This document shows positions 1 to 6,244 of a stretch of 9,831 nt of DNA, in pieces. Made by a program: the position numbers and the translations under genes. Within the stretch, counting starts at the first letter, position 1. Every line of letters begins with the position of its first letter. This DNA is from Dehalococcoidia bacterium. Its GTDB lineage: Bacteria; Chloroflexota; Dehalococcoidia; SHYD01; SHYC01. The notes under the pieces were generated by a model. That model made no database searches and was not told the origin of the DNA. It saw only the letters and a program-made list of their open reading frames with translations. The stretch lies in contig JAENIT010000026.1 in assembly GCA_016844365.1 (NCBI GenBank), forward strand, positions 1 to 9,831, read 5' to 3'.

Positions 1-346
1 AATCGGTTACAGCGAAGTGGCCCGCGTAGGCCGCTCTGTTCCCCTCTGCGATTCGCTGAAACACCACCACCACAAAGCCGTACCTTCGTCCGTCCTCCGT
101 CTTCAGGTGGCCGTTGTAGTACCACCACTCCATCGTGTTGCGATGCGGGGCGTCATCTTCGGGCAGGGAGATTGGTCTGAGCTGAGGATGCGCTGGCGCT
201 GCTGGAGTTTGAGTAGGCGCTGCAGGCGGCGAGGCCTTCTCCGCTGTAACAGCGATTCGGGGTTGGGCGCGAGCCCCCCCGCCAAAGCACCCGATGGCAC
301 TGGTTATGGTGAGAAGAGCTATTGTAAGTGCGAGAAGCCTGTTCAT
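1..346 (-). CDS. CrtC/AttH-like lipocalin-family lipoprotein, N-terminal part
   Basis: This gene runs off the left edge; 115 codons are present. The product starts MNRLLALTIALLTITSAIGC, a lipoprotein signal peptide with the lipobox S-A-I-G-C and the lipidated Cys at residue 20, followed by a Pro/Ala-rich linker (about residues 37-56). The mature part then shows PEDDAPHRNTMEWWYYNGHL and, a few residues on, RYGFVVVVF. The EWWYYNGHL...YGF pattern is typical of the N-terminal domain of the CrtC (hydroxyneurosporene synthase / carotenoid 1,2-hydratase) and AttH lipocalin-like family. CrtC enzymes hydrate carotenoids, but many relatives are uncharacterised exported proteins, so the activity is not assigned. 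An in-frame ATG at 415 would add 23 residues. I prefer 346 because the signal peptide begins there and a possible -10 (TACAAT, 375-380) lies between the two starts. A terminator separates it from the solute-binding gene upstream. Confidence 0.78.
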   Translation of the reverse strand, partial: MNRLLALTIALLTITSAIGCFGGGARAQPRIAVTAEKASPPAAPTQTPAAPAHPQLRPISLPEDDAPHRNTMEWWYYNGHLKTEDGRRYGFVVVVFQRIAEGNRAAYAGHFAVTD

Positions 347-432
347 GGTAGCGTTAGAACCTCTATCGTATCCCATTGTACCAGCTTGGCGTCCAGTGAT
401 GTATCCAGCCGACATCTCCTGGGCAAAAAGTT

Positions 433-458
433 CCCCCGATGGTTTTCACCATCGGGGG
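433..458 (-). terminator. Rho-independent terminator of the 498-2201 gene
   Basis: A perfect 11-bp stem (CCCCCGATGGT / ACCATCGGGGG) with a 4-base loop. Read on the minus strand it is followed at once by AACTTTTTG. It lies 40 bases after the stop codon of the solute-binding protein gene and before the lipocalin-like gene, so it should end transcription of the former. Confidence 0.88.
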
Positions 459-497
459 TAGAAGCCGAGCTATTATACGTTATGATGTTGCACTACT

Positions 498-2201
498 CTA
501 CCGCTTGGGTGGAGCTCCATCAAACCATACGTCTTCGAACCACGTCTTCTCCGATGAGGCGGCTCCAAGACGCATCCCTTTCACCCAGGGCTGGGTAGCG
601 TTCTGGGCCTCGTAGTGGAAGGTGGGTATGTAGGGCAGGTCCTCCAGCGCCAGCAATTGGGCCTGACGCAGCAACTCCTTTCGCTTCTGATCATCCAGCT
701 CCGAAGAGGCTTTGTCCAAAAGCTCGTCCATCTTGGGGTTATTGTACCGAGCCAGGTTACGTCCCCCCGTGGAGTGGTACGCAGTCTTCATCATCGACAA
801 CCCTGTTGCGTCATGGATGTAGCAGTAGTGCTGGGTCTGGAAGTCGCCCTGCTGGGCCCGGTTGAGATTGATGGCGTTGTCCAGTGGGGCTTGCTTGATC
901 TTCACTCCTGGCAGAGCCTTCTCTACCTGTGCTTGGACAATTGTCATCCCTGCGGTGCTCCTAACGGATTTGGAGCTGATCATCTCCATCTCCAGACCGC
1001 CACTGAGCCCGGCATCGGCGAGAAGCTTCTTAGCCTCGGCTATTTTCTCCGGAGTCGGCCCCTGGTAGAGCTTCATGGCCTTCAACTCCTCCTGAGACAG
1101 CGACTCGGGAAACACCCAGGGCAATGAACCAGGGTATTTCCACAACGGCTTACCCTGCCACTCCCCTGTGATGTTCTTCCCCAGCTCTTCATGGTTTATA
1201 ACCAGAGCAATAGCCTTCCTCACCCTAACATCGTCAAAGGGCTTCTTGGTGAGGTTGAAGGCTACACGGTACCAGCAGCTTGGGGGTGGGTAGTTAGTGA
1301 TCACCGCATCCTTTCTACTCCGTGTGACGAACTCCCTCTCCTCATTCTCCTGAAGACTTATGTAATCGACTTTCTGGGCGATGAAGGCAGCCATTTCTGT
1401 CGACCGGTCAGGGATCCATATCTCATGGAGACCATCCAGATAGGGCTGGCCCTTCTTCCAAAAGTCTGGATTACGCTGGTATTTAGCCTCTGTCTGCTGC
1501 ACAAACTTGGTCATGACAAAGGGGCCCGCAGATATGTACTTCTCCACACTAGGAGCAGCCAGAGACTGGATGTCTCCAAAGGACTCCCTGAGGCCATCAG
1601 GAAGGATCATGGCGCTTCTATACTCTGATAGTCCGCTGAGGAACGTAGACGAGGGTTTAGACAGAGTGACCTTCACGGTGTATTTATCCACAGCCACCGC
1701 GTCCACCATCTCATCCAGGTTGGACTTCCTGGGGAAACGCACCGAAGGCAACTCGGGGTAGAGCTGACCGGTAATGGTCTTGAGAGAGTAGACTACATCC
1801 TTGGCCTCTACCTCACGACCGTTGGTGGGCGGAACATTGGGGAATTTCACTCCCTTACGAACATTTAGGGTAAGCTCCAGACCGTTGTCCGACCACTTCC
1901 AAGACTCAACTCCATCTCCAACAATATTGAAGGTGTCAGGCTCGGTTTTCAGAATCATAAGGGCTATGTAGGGCCATACCTGGTATGACATCTGCCCCAT
2001 GCCAGGGTCCGTGCCAGCGAAGGACTGGCTTCCTGCTGATCGCACCAAGATGCCACCCTGCTTGGGCGCGCCGGGAGTTGCCTTTTCAGTCCCCGGAGCT
2101 GCCTTCTCCCCCGTGGGAGCTGTTGCCGATGGAGCACAGGCCGCCAGTGCCAAGCTTCCGATCAGCACCAGCGCCAGCGCTCCCATTCGTTTGTGCCACA
2201 T
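498..2201 (-). CDS. ABC transporter substrate-binding lipoprotein, family 5 (full-length paralogue)
   Basis: A 567-residue extracytoplasmic solute-binding protein of the peptide/nickel/oligopeptide class (SBP_bac_5, DppA/OppA-like). A signal peptide ends in the lipobox L-A-A-C (Cys22), followed by an Ala/Pro/Thr/Lys-rich linker to about residue 48. Family features include the RKGVKFP segment with EAKDVVYSL (about 115-140), SAGPF and YQRNPDFWKKGQPYLD (224-256), PFDDVRVRKAIALVI (321-335), and the late N-x-x-x-Y-N-N-P-x-M-D block (482-492) followed by LPYIP (522-526). The start has AGGAGG six bases upstream. It is 50-odd residues per hundred or better identical by eye to the protein encoded at 2346-3953, indicating tandem duplication. 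The ligand cannot be told from sequence; no permease or ATPase genes are in the window. It has its own promoter and terminator. Confidence 0.93.
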   Translation of the reverse strand: MWHKRMGALALVLIGSLALAACAPSATAPTGEKAAPGTEKATPGAPKQGGILVRSAGSQSFAGTDPGMGQMSYQVWPYIALMILKTEPDTFNIVGDGVESWKWSDNGLELTLNVRKGVKFPNVPPTNGREVEAKDVVYSLKTITGQLYPELPSVRFPRKSNLDEMVDAVAVDKYTVKVTLSKPSSTFLSGLSEYRSAMILPDGLRESFGDIQSLAAPSVEKYISAGPFVMTKFVQQTEAKYQRNPDFWKKGQPYLDGLHEIWIPDRSTEMAAFIAQKVDYISLQENEEREFVTRSRKDAVITNYPPPSCWYRVAFNLTKKPFDDVRVRKAIALVINHEELGKNITGEWQGKPLWKYPGSLPWVFPESLSQEELKAMKLYQGPTPEKIAEAKKLLADAGLSGGLEMEMISSKSVRSTAGMTIVQAQVEKALPGVKIKQAPLDNAINLNRAQQGDFQTQHYCYIHDATGLSMMKTAYHSTGGRNLARYNNPKMDELLDKASSELDDQKRKELLRQAQLLALEDLPYIPTFHYEAQNATQPWVKGMRLGAASSEKTWFEDVWFDGAPPKR

Positions 2202-2251
2202 GTAAAACCTCCTGAGTTTCAGTGAATACCTAAAATTCTTGCTTAATGTTA

Positions 2252-2260
2252 ATTATATCA
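2252..2260 (-). promoter_or_regulatory. Extended -10 promoter of the 498-2201 gene
   Basis: The minus strand reads TGATATAAT, a consensus TATAAT with the TGN extension, about 50 bases upstream of the start codon. No good -35 hexamer is visible 17 bases upstream, as is common with extended -10 promoters. The surrounding 18-base block GTTAATTATATCACAAAC (plus-strand view, 2248-2265) recurs with one change upstream of the paralogous gene, which supports function. Confidence 0.72.
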
Positions 2261-2267
2261 CAAACAG

Positions 2268-2291
2268 GGGGGTGGCCGTCATGCCACCCCT
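2268..2291 (-). terminator. Probable terminator of the 2346-3953 gene
   Basis: An 8-bp stem GGGGTGGC / GCCACCCC (2269-2276 with 2283-2290) with a 6-base loop, extendable by a G-T pair. On the minus strand it is followed by CCTGTTTGTG, a weak U-tract. It starts about 55 bases after the stop codon of the upstream gene and directly abuts the promoter of the next, so the two genes appear transcriptionally separated. Confidence 0.55.
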
Positions 2292-2345
2292 CTGCGCCCT
2301 CAACAAGCCACTTCTCTCATGCTAGCGCATCGCCTTCGTTATGAC

Positions 2346-3953
2346 TTACCGCTTGGGCATTGGGTCAAGCCATATCTCTTCAAACCATACGTTTGGACTG
2401 GTGGCAGCTCCCAGCCTCTCGCCATGCACCCAGGGTTGGCTTATTTGCTGGCCCTGCCTGTGGACAACCGGTCGATAGGGCAAATCTTCCAGGGCAAGTA
2501 GTTGGGCTTGCTTCAGCAACTCATTCCGCTTCTGGTCGTTTAGCTCACCAGCAGCCTGGTCAAGCAACTGGTCCATCTTGGGGTTACTGTATCTAGAGTA
2601 GTTAATGGAGTTGTCCACTGGGGATAAAGTGATCTTTATCTCGGGGAGATGCTTTCGTATTTGCTCTTGCATTATCTGAGCGCCATCTACGTAGCTGATA
2701 GAACCACTAGTGGGGGTCATTATCTGGGTCTCGAAGCCCTTCTCGTACCCCGCCTCTTTCAGGAGCCTCTTGGCCTCGGCTACGTTCTCAGGGGTTGGCC
2801 CCTTTAAGACTTGCATGGCCGAAAGCTCTTCTTGGGGTATGGCTTCGGGGAATACCCAGGGCAAGGGGCCGGGGTACTTCCACAGTGGTTTGCCCTCCCA
2901 GCTTCCTACCATGGCGTCTCCTATCTGCTTGGAGTCTATCAGCAGAGATATGGCCTTTCTAACCCGAACGTCATCAAAGGGTTTCCTGGTGGTGTTGAAG
3001 GCTAAGCGGTACCAGGTACTGCCGGGTGCATAGGTGAGCACCCTGGCGTCCTTTCTAGACCTGAGTATGAAGCTCCGCTCCTCATCGCTGAGGGTAGCGC
3101 GACTATCGATTTGTCCCGCTATGAATGCGGCATTTAAGGTGGAGCGGTCAGGAATCCATATCGTGCGGATCTTGTCCAGATAGGGCTGGCCCTTCTTCCA
3201 ATAATCGGGGTTGCGTTCGTAAGTAGCCTCCGTCACCTGGACAAACTTGGTCAACCGGAAGGGTCCAGCGGACACATACTTGTCTACTGACGGCGCCACT
3301 AGAGATTGGATATCGCCGAAGGACTCCCTGATCCCCTCAGGGAGGATGTAACCGCCGCGGTAATCTGTCAGGCCAGGAACAAAGGTGGCGGATGCCTTGG
3401 AGAGGGTGACCTTCACCGTATACTTGTCAACCGCGACAGCGTCCACCATCTCCTCCAGGTTGGCCTTCCGAGGGAACCGAACGGGTGGCAAGTCGGGATA
3501 GAGCTGACCGGTGATCCCTTTAAGGGTGTAGACCACATCCTTGGCCTCTACCTCTCGACCACTGGTGGGAGGAACGTTGGGGAATTTCATGCCTTTTCGC
3601 ACATGCAGGGTGAGCTCTTTACCATCGGGTGTGAACTCCCAGGACTCAACGCCCTCCACCACGACCTTCCAGGTCTCCGGCTCTACCTTGAGCATCATCA
3701 GGCCGACAAAGGGCCACACATTGTAGGACATTTGGCCCATAGCCGGATCAGTCCCGGCATATGAACCTGTCGCTGTATTGACGTAAGTGCCCCCCCGTTT
3801 GGGAGCGCCTTGAGCGCCTGTTGGAGCACCCGGTGCCGCTTTCTCGGTCTCTATCGCAGCCTTATCTCCCGTCGGCGCCGCCGATGGGGCACAAGCCGCG
3901 AGCAGAAGGCCCGCAACAGCAACCGCTAGAACTCCTTTACTTCTAAACCACAT
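2346..3953 (-). CDS. ABC transporter substrate-binding lipoprotein, family 5, with internal deletion
   Basis: A 535-residue paralogue of the neighbouring protein at 498-2201, with the same order of blocks: a signal peptide with lipobox L-A-A-C (Cys21), a Pro/Ala/Thr linker (22-52), RKGMKFPNVPPT (119-130), SAGPF (228-232), YERNPDYWKKGQPYLD (245-260), PFDDVRVRKAISLLI (325-339), YSNPKMDQLL (455-464) and LPYRP (491-495). Relative to the neighbour it lacks about 37 residues between I-N-Y-S (450-453) and R-Y-S-N-P (454-458), the part of the C-terminal lobe that in the full paralogue holds G-D-F-Q and the H-S-T-G-G-R-N stretch. The frame is intact on both sides, so the gene is not formally broken, but ligand binding or folding may be altered. 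The start is preceded by AAGGAGG with good spacing, and by a promoter matching that of the paralogue. Ligand unknown. Confidence 0.9.
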   Translation of the reverse strand: MWFRSKGVLAVAVAGLLLAACAPSAAPTGDKAAIETEKAAPGAPTGAQGAPKRGGTYVNTATGSYAGTDPAMGQMSYNVWPFVGLMMLKVEPETWKVVVEGVESWEFTPDGKELTLHVRKGMKFPNVPPTSGREVEAKDVVYTLKGITGQLYPDLPPVRFPRKANLEEMVDAVAVDKYTVKVTLSKASATFVPGLTDYRGGYILPEGIRESFGDIQSLVAPSVDKYVSAGPFRLTKFVQVTEATYERNPDYWKKGQPYLDKIRTIWIPDRSTLNAAFIAGQIDSRATLSDEERSFILRSRKDARVLTYAPGSTWYRLAFNTTRKPFDDVRVRKAISLLIDSKQIGDAMVGSWEGKPLWKYPGPLPWVFPEAIPQEELSAMQVLKGPTPENVAEAKRLLKEAGYEKGFETQIMTPTSGSISYVDGAQIMQEQIRKHLPEIKITLSPVDNSINYSRYSNPKMDQLLDQAAGELNDQKRNELLKQAQLLALEDLPYRPVVHRQGQQISQPWVHGERLGAATSPNVWFEEIWLDPMPKR

Positions 3954-4002
3954 CTCTTACCTCCTTAATGTCAAGGGAGTCTAAAACCTTCGAAACGCGT
4001 TA

Positions 4003-4011
4003 ATTGTATCA
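4003..4011 (-). promoter_or_regulatory. Extended -10 promoter of the 2346-3953 gene
   Basis: The minus strand reads TGATACAAT about 50 bases before the start codon, the same distance as for the paralogue. It sits inside GTTAATTGTATCACAAAC (plus-strand view, 3999-4016), which differs at one base from the block upstream of the other binding-protein gene. TTACCA lies about 19 bases upstream as a weak -35. Confidence 0.68.
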
Positions 4012-4034
4012 CAAACGAAACGATGATTGGTAAG

Positions 4035-4048
4035 CCCGTACGTACGGG
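4035..4048. promoter_or_regulatory. 14-bp perfect palindrome, candidate operator
   Basis: CCCGTACGTACGGG is a perfect 14-base palindrome centred about 35 bases upstream of the -10 of the 2346-3953 gene, near its -35 or just above. The position fits a dimeric regulator site. It has no counterpart at the otherwise similar promoter of the paralogue. No regulator gene is in the window, so its role is inferred from position only. Confidence 0.35.
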
Positions 4049-4088
4049 TCGTATTGACGAACCTACAGTTTTAGGTCTATCATTCGGC

Positions 4089-4380
4089 TAGGCTGTACGC
4101 TTCCGAGACTCCACCAAGTCGATTGAAGTCACGTATTCCGATGAAGTGTCTATAGTAAAAGTGGTCTTGAATCGCGTAGGCGCCAATGAAACACAAGTCT
4201 GATGAGAATACGACGGCGCAGTGGCACCTGGAATTCGCCATATCGGAGTTCCAGGAGATGAAGATGCAGCCGTCCCAAGAGAGGGCGTTGAGGCACAGGG
4301 AGATACTGGGAGCGTAGTTCATGGACATTGCCGCCGAGCAAGAAATGAACGAACAAGCTCCGAGTTCGATACTGATCTGA
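4089..4380 (+). other. Intergenic stretch with short open frames, possible gene remnant
   Basis: The 350 bases before the hydrolase gene hold no convincing complete gene. One stretch (after a stop at 4089-4091 to the stop at 4200-4202) reads AVRFRDSTKSIEVTYSDEVS and on to VLNRVGANETQV without any ATG. It overlaps a 43-codon frame, 4186-4317, that begins MKHKSDENTTAQWHLEFAIS and continues in a hydrophilic, helix-like way to a TAG, after which the same frame stays open to a TGA at 4378-4380. The composition looks protein-like, and the shift between frames plus the TAG would fit a decayed gene. There is no Shine-Dalgarno before 4186. I recognise no family. It could equally be chance. Confidence 0.25.
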
Positions 4381-4396
4381 AGATTGGAGGGAATCC

Positions 4397-5347
4397 ATGA
4401 AATTCGTGTTGTTCGAGGACGGAAGGCCAGGCTTGCTGAAGGATAGGGGAGTGGTTGACATTGGCAACGTGGTTCGTGAGCTGGGAGTTCGCAATGGACA
4501 GGCGGCAATGGAAGCAATCATCACCAATATGGATGCTATTCGCGCTGAGCTATCCCGCCTCGAGCAAGAGGGCGAAGTGGTTCCCCTCTCCAGCGTAGCG
4601 TTCCAGGCTCCGCTACCCAAGCCCGGCAAGATCTTATGCATGGGAGGCAACTTCACCGAGTTTGGACACCGTGCTCCAGGACCCATGTGGGGATTCCTCA
4701 AGTCTTCTGAAGCCGTCGTTGGACCCAGGGGCACTGTAATCCTCCCCCCTGATGACGCCAACATCTTTCACCATGAGGCAGAGTTGGTGCTGGTGTTTGG
4801 ACGGGCAGGTAAAGACGTTAAGGAGGATGAGGCTATGGACTACGTCTTTGGCTACACATGCGGCGTAGATGTATCCGCTAGGATGCCTGCGGCGCAGGGT
4901 GGGGGCCCGACGGCCTTCCGGGCCTGGAGGGGAGTTTCTGCCGGTAAGTCATTCCCGACTTTCGCTCCGATCGGGCCTGCGATCGTTACCAAAGACCAAG
5001 TATCAGATCCACAGAGATTACAGATACGCCTATCGGTGAATGACGAATTGCGTGGAGATTTCAACACCTCCGATATGGCTCACTCCATTGCCAAATCCAT
5101 CGCATTTGTCAGCTCGTTTGAGAGCTTTGGTCCCGGAGATATACTGTACACAGGGACCAATCACCAGGGCCTCGGCGCTATGCAAGACGGCGACAACATT
5201 AGCATTGAGATAGACGAGGTCGGGGGATTCACATTTACAGTGCAGGACCCTCTCAAGCGAAGATGGCAGAGGGGGATCGACGAAGAGACCGCTGAGGACG
5301 TGCGCCAAGGCGCTGGTGGCCCGGGGAGAAGGAAGCGTCCTCTCTAG
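4397..5347 (+). CDS. Fumarylacetoacetate hydrolase (FAH) family protein
   Basis: A 316-residue cytosolic enzyme of the FAH superfamily, whose members use a divalent metal to hydrolyse, hydrate or decarboxylate beta-keto-type acids in aromatic compound and related catabolism. The N-terminal cap region (about 1-75) is followed by P-K-P-G-K-I-L-C-M-G-G-N-F at 74-86. The metal ligands appear as H-H-E-A-E (E127 and E129) and D158 in G-V-D-V-S. K184 lies in G-K-S-F-P-T-F-A-P-I-G-P, and the C-terminal signature is P-G-D-I-L-Y-T-G-T (246-254) followed by G-L-G-A-M-Q-D-G-D. The length is usual for the family, with a charged tail after residue 285. The start has GGAGGG five bases upstream. The reaction cannot be fixed from sequence: candidates include acylpyruvate hydrolase, 2-hydroxyhepta-2,4-diene-1,7-dioate isomerase and oxaloacetate decarboxylase-like activities. 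It stands alone on its strand apart from possible remnants on each side. Confidence 0.92.
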   Translation: MKFVLFEDGRPGLLKDRGVVDIGNVVRELGVRNGQAAMEAIITNMDAIRAELSRLEQEGEVVPLSSVAFQAPLPKPGKILCMGGNFTEFGHRAPGPMWGFLKSSEAVVGPRGTVILPPDDANIFHHEAELVLVFGRAGKDVKEDEAMDYVFGYTCGVDVSARMPAAQGGGPTAFRAWRGVSAGKSFPTFAPIGPAIVTKDQVSDPQRLQIRLSVNDELRGDFNTSDMAHSIAKSIAFVSSFESFGPGDILYTGTNHQGLGAMQDGDNISIEIDEVGGFTFTVQDPLKRRWQRGIDEETAEDVRQGAGGPGRRKRPL

Positions 5348-5355
5348 CCCGCGGT

Positions 5356-5686
5356 ATGCGTTCCACCGTGAAAAGAGAGGCCTGGCTGATATTTCTTGGT
5401 ATGCTGCTGTCGGTCAATCAACTGCAGATGACTTATTACATATCCTTTGGGATCTCGTATGCGGCTTGTAATAGTGGTTGCCCCTCGATTTCAGCAACAT
5501 TGACGAGCCTTTAGCTTTTGCTCAGTGCATACGGGCGCGGCAATCTACCTCAACGACTTTGGGGGCTTCTACCCCACTAAAAGCATAATTCCTGAGTCCC
5601 AGGCTGCCTGGTCTTTGGTAATCCCCTTGGATTATGTCCAAGCAAGAGTTGACTATACTGTGTGGCACTTTGTCAAGCGGGGGTAG
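5356..5686 (+). pseudogene. Possible frameshifted small membrane-protein gene
   Basis: Eight bases after the hydrolase stop, an ATG opens 52 codons beginning MRSTVKREAWLIFLGMLLSV, with a hydrophobic segment at residues 9-20 and a second around 29-38, ending in TAG at 5512-5514. A second frame, shifted by one base and open from 5504 to the TAG at 5684-5686, reads through GAAIYLNDFGGFYPTKSIIP, ESQAAWSLVIPLDYVQARVD and YTVWHFVKRG. Both halves look protein-like, and a single shift near 5504-5514 would join them into a protein of about 110 residues. No family is recognised and no Shine-Dalgarno is obvious, although translational coupling to the upstream gene is possible. It may be a decayed gene, a sequencing error, or coincidence. 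Nothing else is seen between 5687 and the tRNA. Confidence 0.35.
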
Positions 5687-5747
5687 ACGGATCGAAGTGG
5701 CCTTAAACTACCAGGTTGTTATAGATTCAAGGAGCTTTTGAGGTATA

Positions 5748-5823
5748 TGGTGGGCGGTAGAGGACTTGAACCTCTGACCTCTTGCGTGTGAAGCAAGCGC
5801 TCTTCCAACTGAGCTAACCGCCC
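5748..5823 (-). tRNA. tRNA-Val (anticodon CAC)
   Basis: The minus strand folds as a complete cloverleaf. The acceptor arms GGGCGGT / ACCGCCC pair over 7 bp. The D arm is GCTC...GAGC. The anticodon stem CTTGC / GCAAG encloses the loop TTCACAC, giving anticodon CAC, which reads GUG valine codons. The T arm AGAGG / CCTCT holds TTCAAGT. The discriminator is A and a CCA end is encoded (5748-5750). Total length is 76 bases with CCA. Confidence 0.96.
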
Positions 5824-5834
5824 ATCACTCGTTG

Positions 5835-5946
5835 GTCATCCTGAGAGAACAATCTCATCGCAAGAGAGACTCTTCGTCGCGGAGTTTACCCCTTCGGTAG
5901 GCTCGGGGTAGGCTCTGAGCATGATCGAAGGATTCCCCAGAATGAC
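5835..5946. repeat. Interspersed palindromic repeat with GTCATYCTGRG ends
   Basis: About 112 bases between the tRNA and the FmdB-type gene are bounded by imperfect terminal inverted repeats: GTCATCCTGAG (5835-5845) and CCCCAGAATGAC (5935-5946), whose complement is GTCATTCTGGGG. An inner inverted pair TACCCC / GGGGTA is present. From memory, GTCATYCTGAG...GAAGGAT elements are widespread non-coding repeats in Chloroflexota and some other environmental bacteria. No coding frame is seen. Confidence 0.6.
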
Positions 5947-5960
5947 AGCTTGACCAGACC

Positions 5961-6179
5961 TTAGTGCCCGCCGCAGGCACAAGCGCCACCGCAAGCGCAG
6001 CCGCCAGCCATGTCCTCAAAGCTGCCCCCGCGGGCCGTGAGGACGGCCACCGTGGATAACATCTTCCGAGTCTCCTCGTGGCCGGAGGGGCACACCATAG
6101 GGCTGTCGTACTGGCTTATGTTGCGCAGCGCCTCGAAGCTGGACTTGCAGGTGGGACAGTAGTATTCATATACTGGCAT
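5961..6179 (-). CDS. FmdB-family zinc ribbon protein
   Basis: A 72-residue protein with the FmdB/CxxC_CxxC_SSSS signature: M-P-V-Y-E-Y-Y-C-P-T-C at the start (C8, C11), then C-P-S-G-H (C30, H34), a variant of the usual second Cys pair in which the fourth zinc ligand would be His34. The tail G-G-C-A-C-G-G-A-C-A-C-G-G-H (59-72) adds four further cysteines and a terminal His, a tail type often seen in FmdB proteins. FmdB was named for a putative regulator of formamidase, but the role of most members is unknown. The ATG at 6179 matches the family start MPxYEY; AGGAGG lies 10 bases upstream. A TTG at 6182 with 7-base spacing would add one residue and cannot be excluded. It is divergent from the zinc-ribbon gene at 6245, with 65 bases between. 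Confidence 0.88.
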   Translation of the reverse strand: MPVYEYYCPTCKSSFEALRNISQYDSPMVCPSGHEETRKMLSTVAVLTARGGSFEDMAGGCACGGACACGGH

Positions 6180-6244
6180 CAATAGTTCGCCTCCTTATAA
6201 ATCCTCATCCATTGTAGTGGCTGGGGCGTTACGAGGTCAAGAGC

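Noticed and set aside
17..598. Plus-strand open frame of 193 codons at the left end
   Set aside because: It overlaps the lipoprotein gene with a clear signal peptide and family motif, the strong terminator hairpin, and the end of the solute-binding gene, all on the other strand. Its product is Arg/Ser-rich with no recognisable motif.
4080..4764. Two long minus-strand open frames (145 and 204 codons) antisense to the start of the hydrolase gene
   Set aside because: The hydrolase frame has clear family motifs and a ribosome-binding site. The antisense products are low-complexity Ser/Cys/Arg-rich sequences without motifs.
5651..5678. TTGAC...GTCAA inverted pair around 5650-5676 as a promoter or operator
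   Set aside because: No -10 hexamer at proper spacing on either strand and no gene start downstream that would use it.
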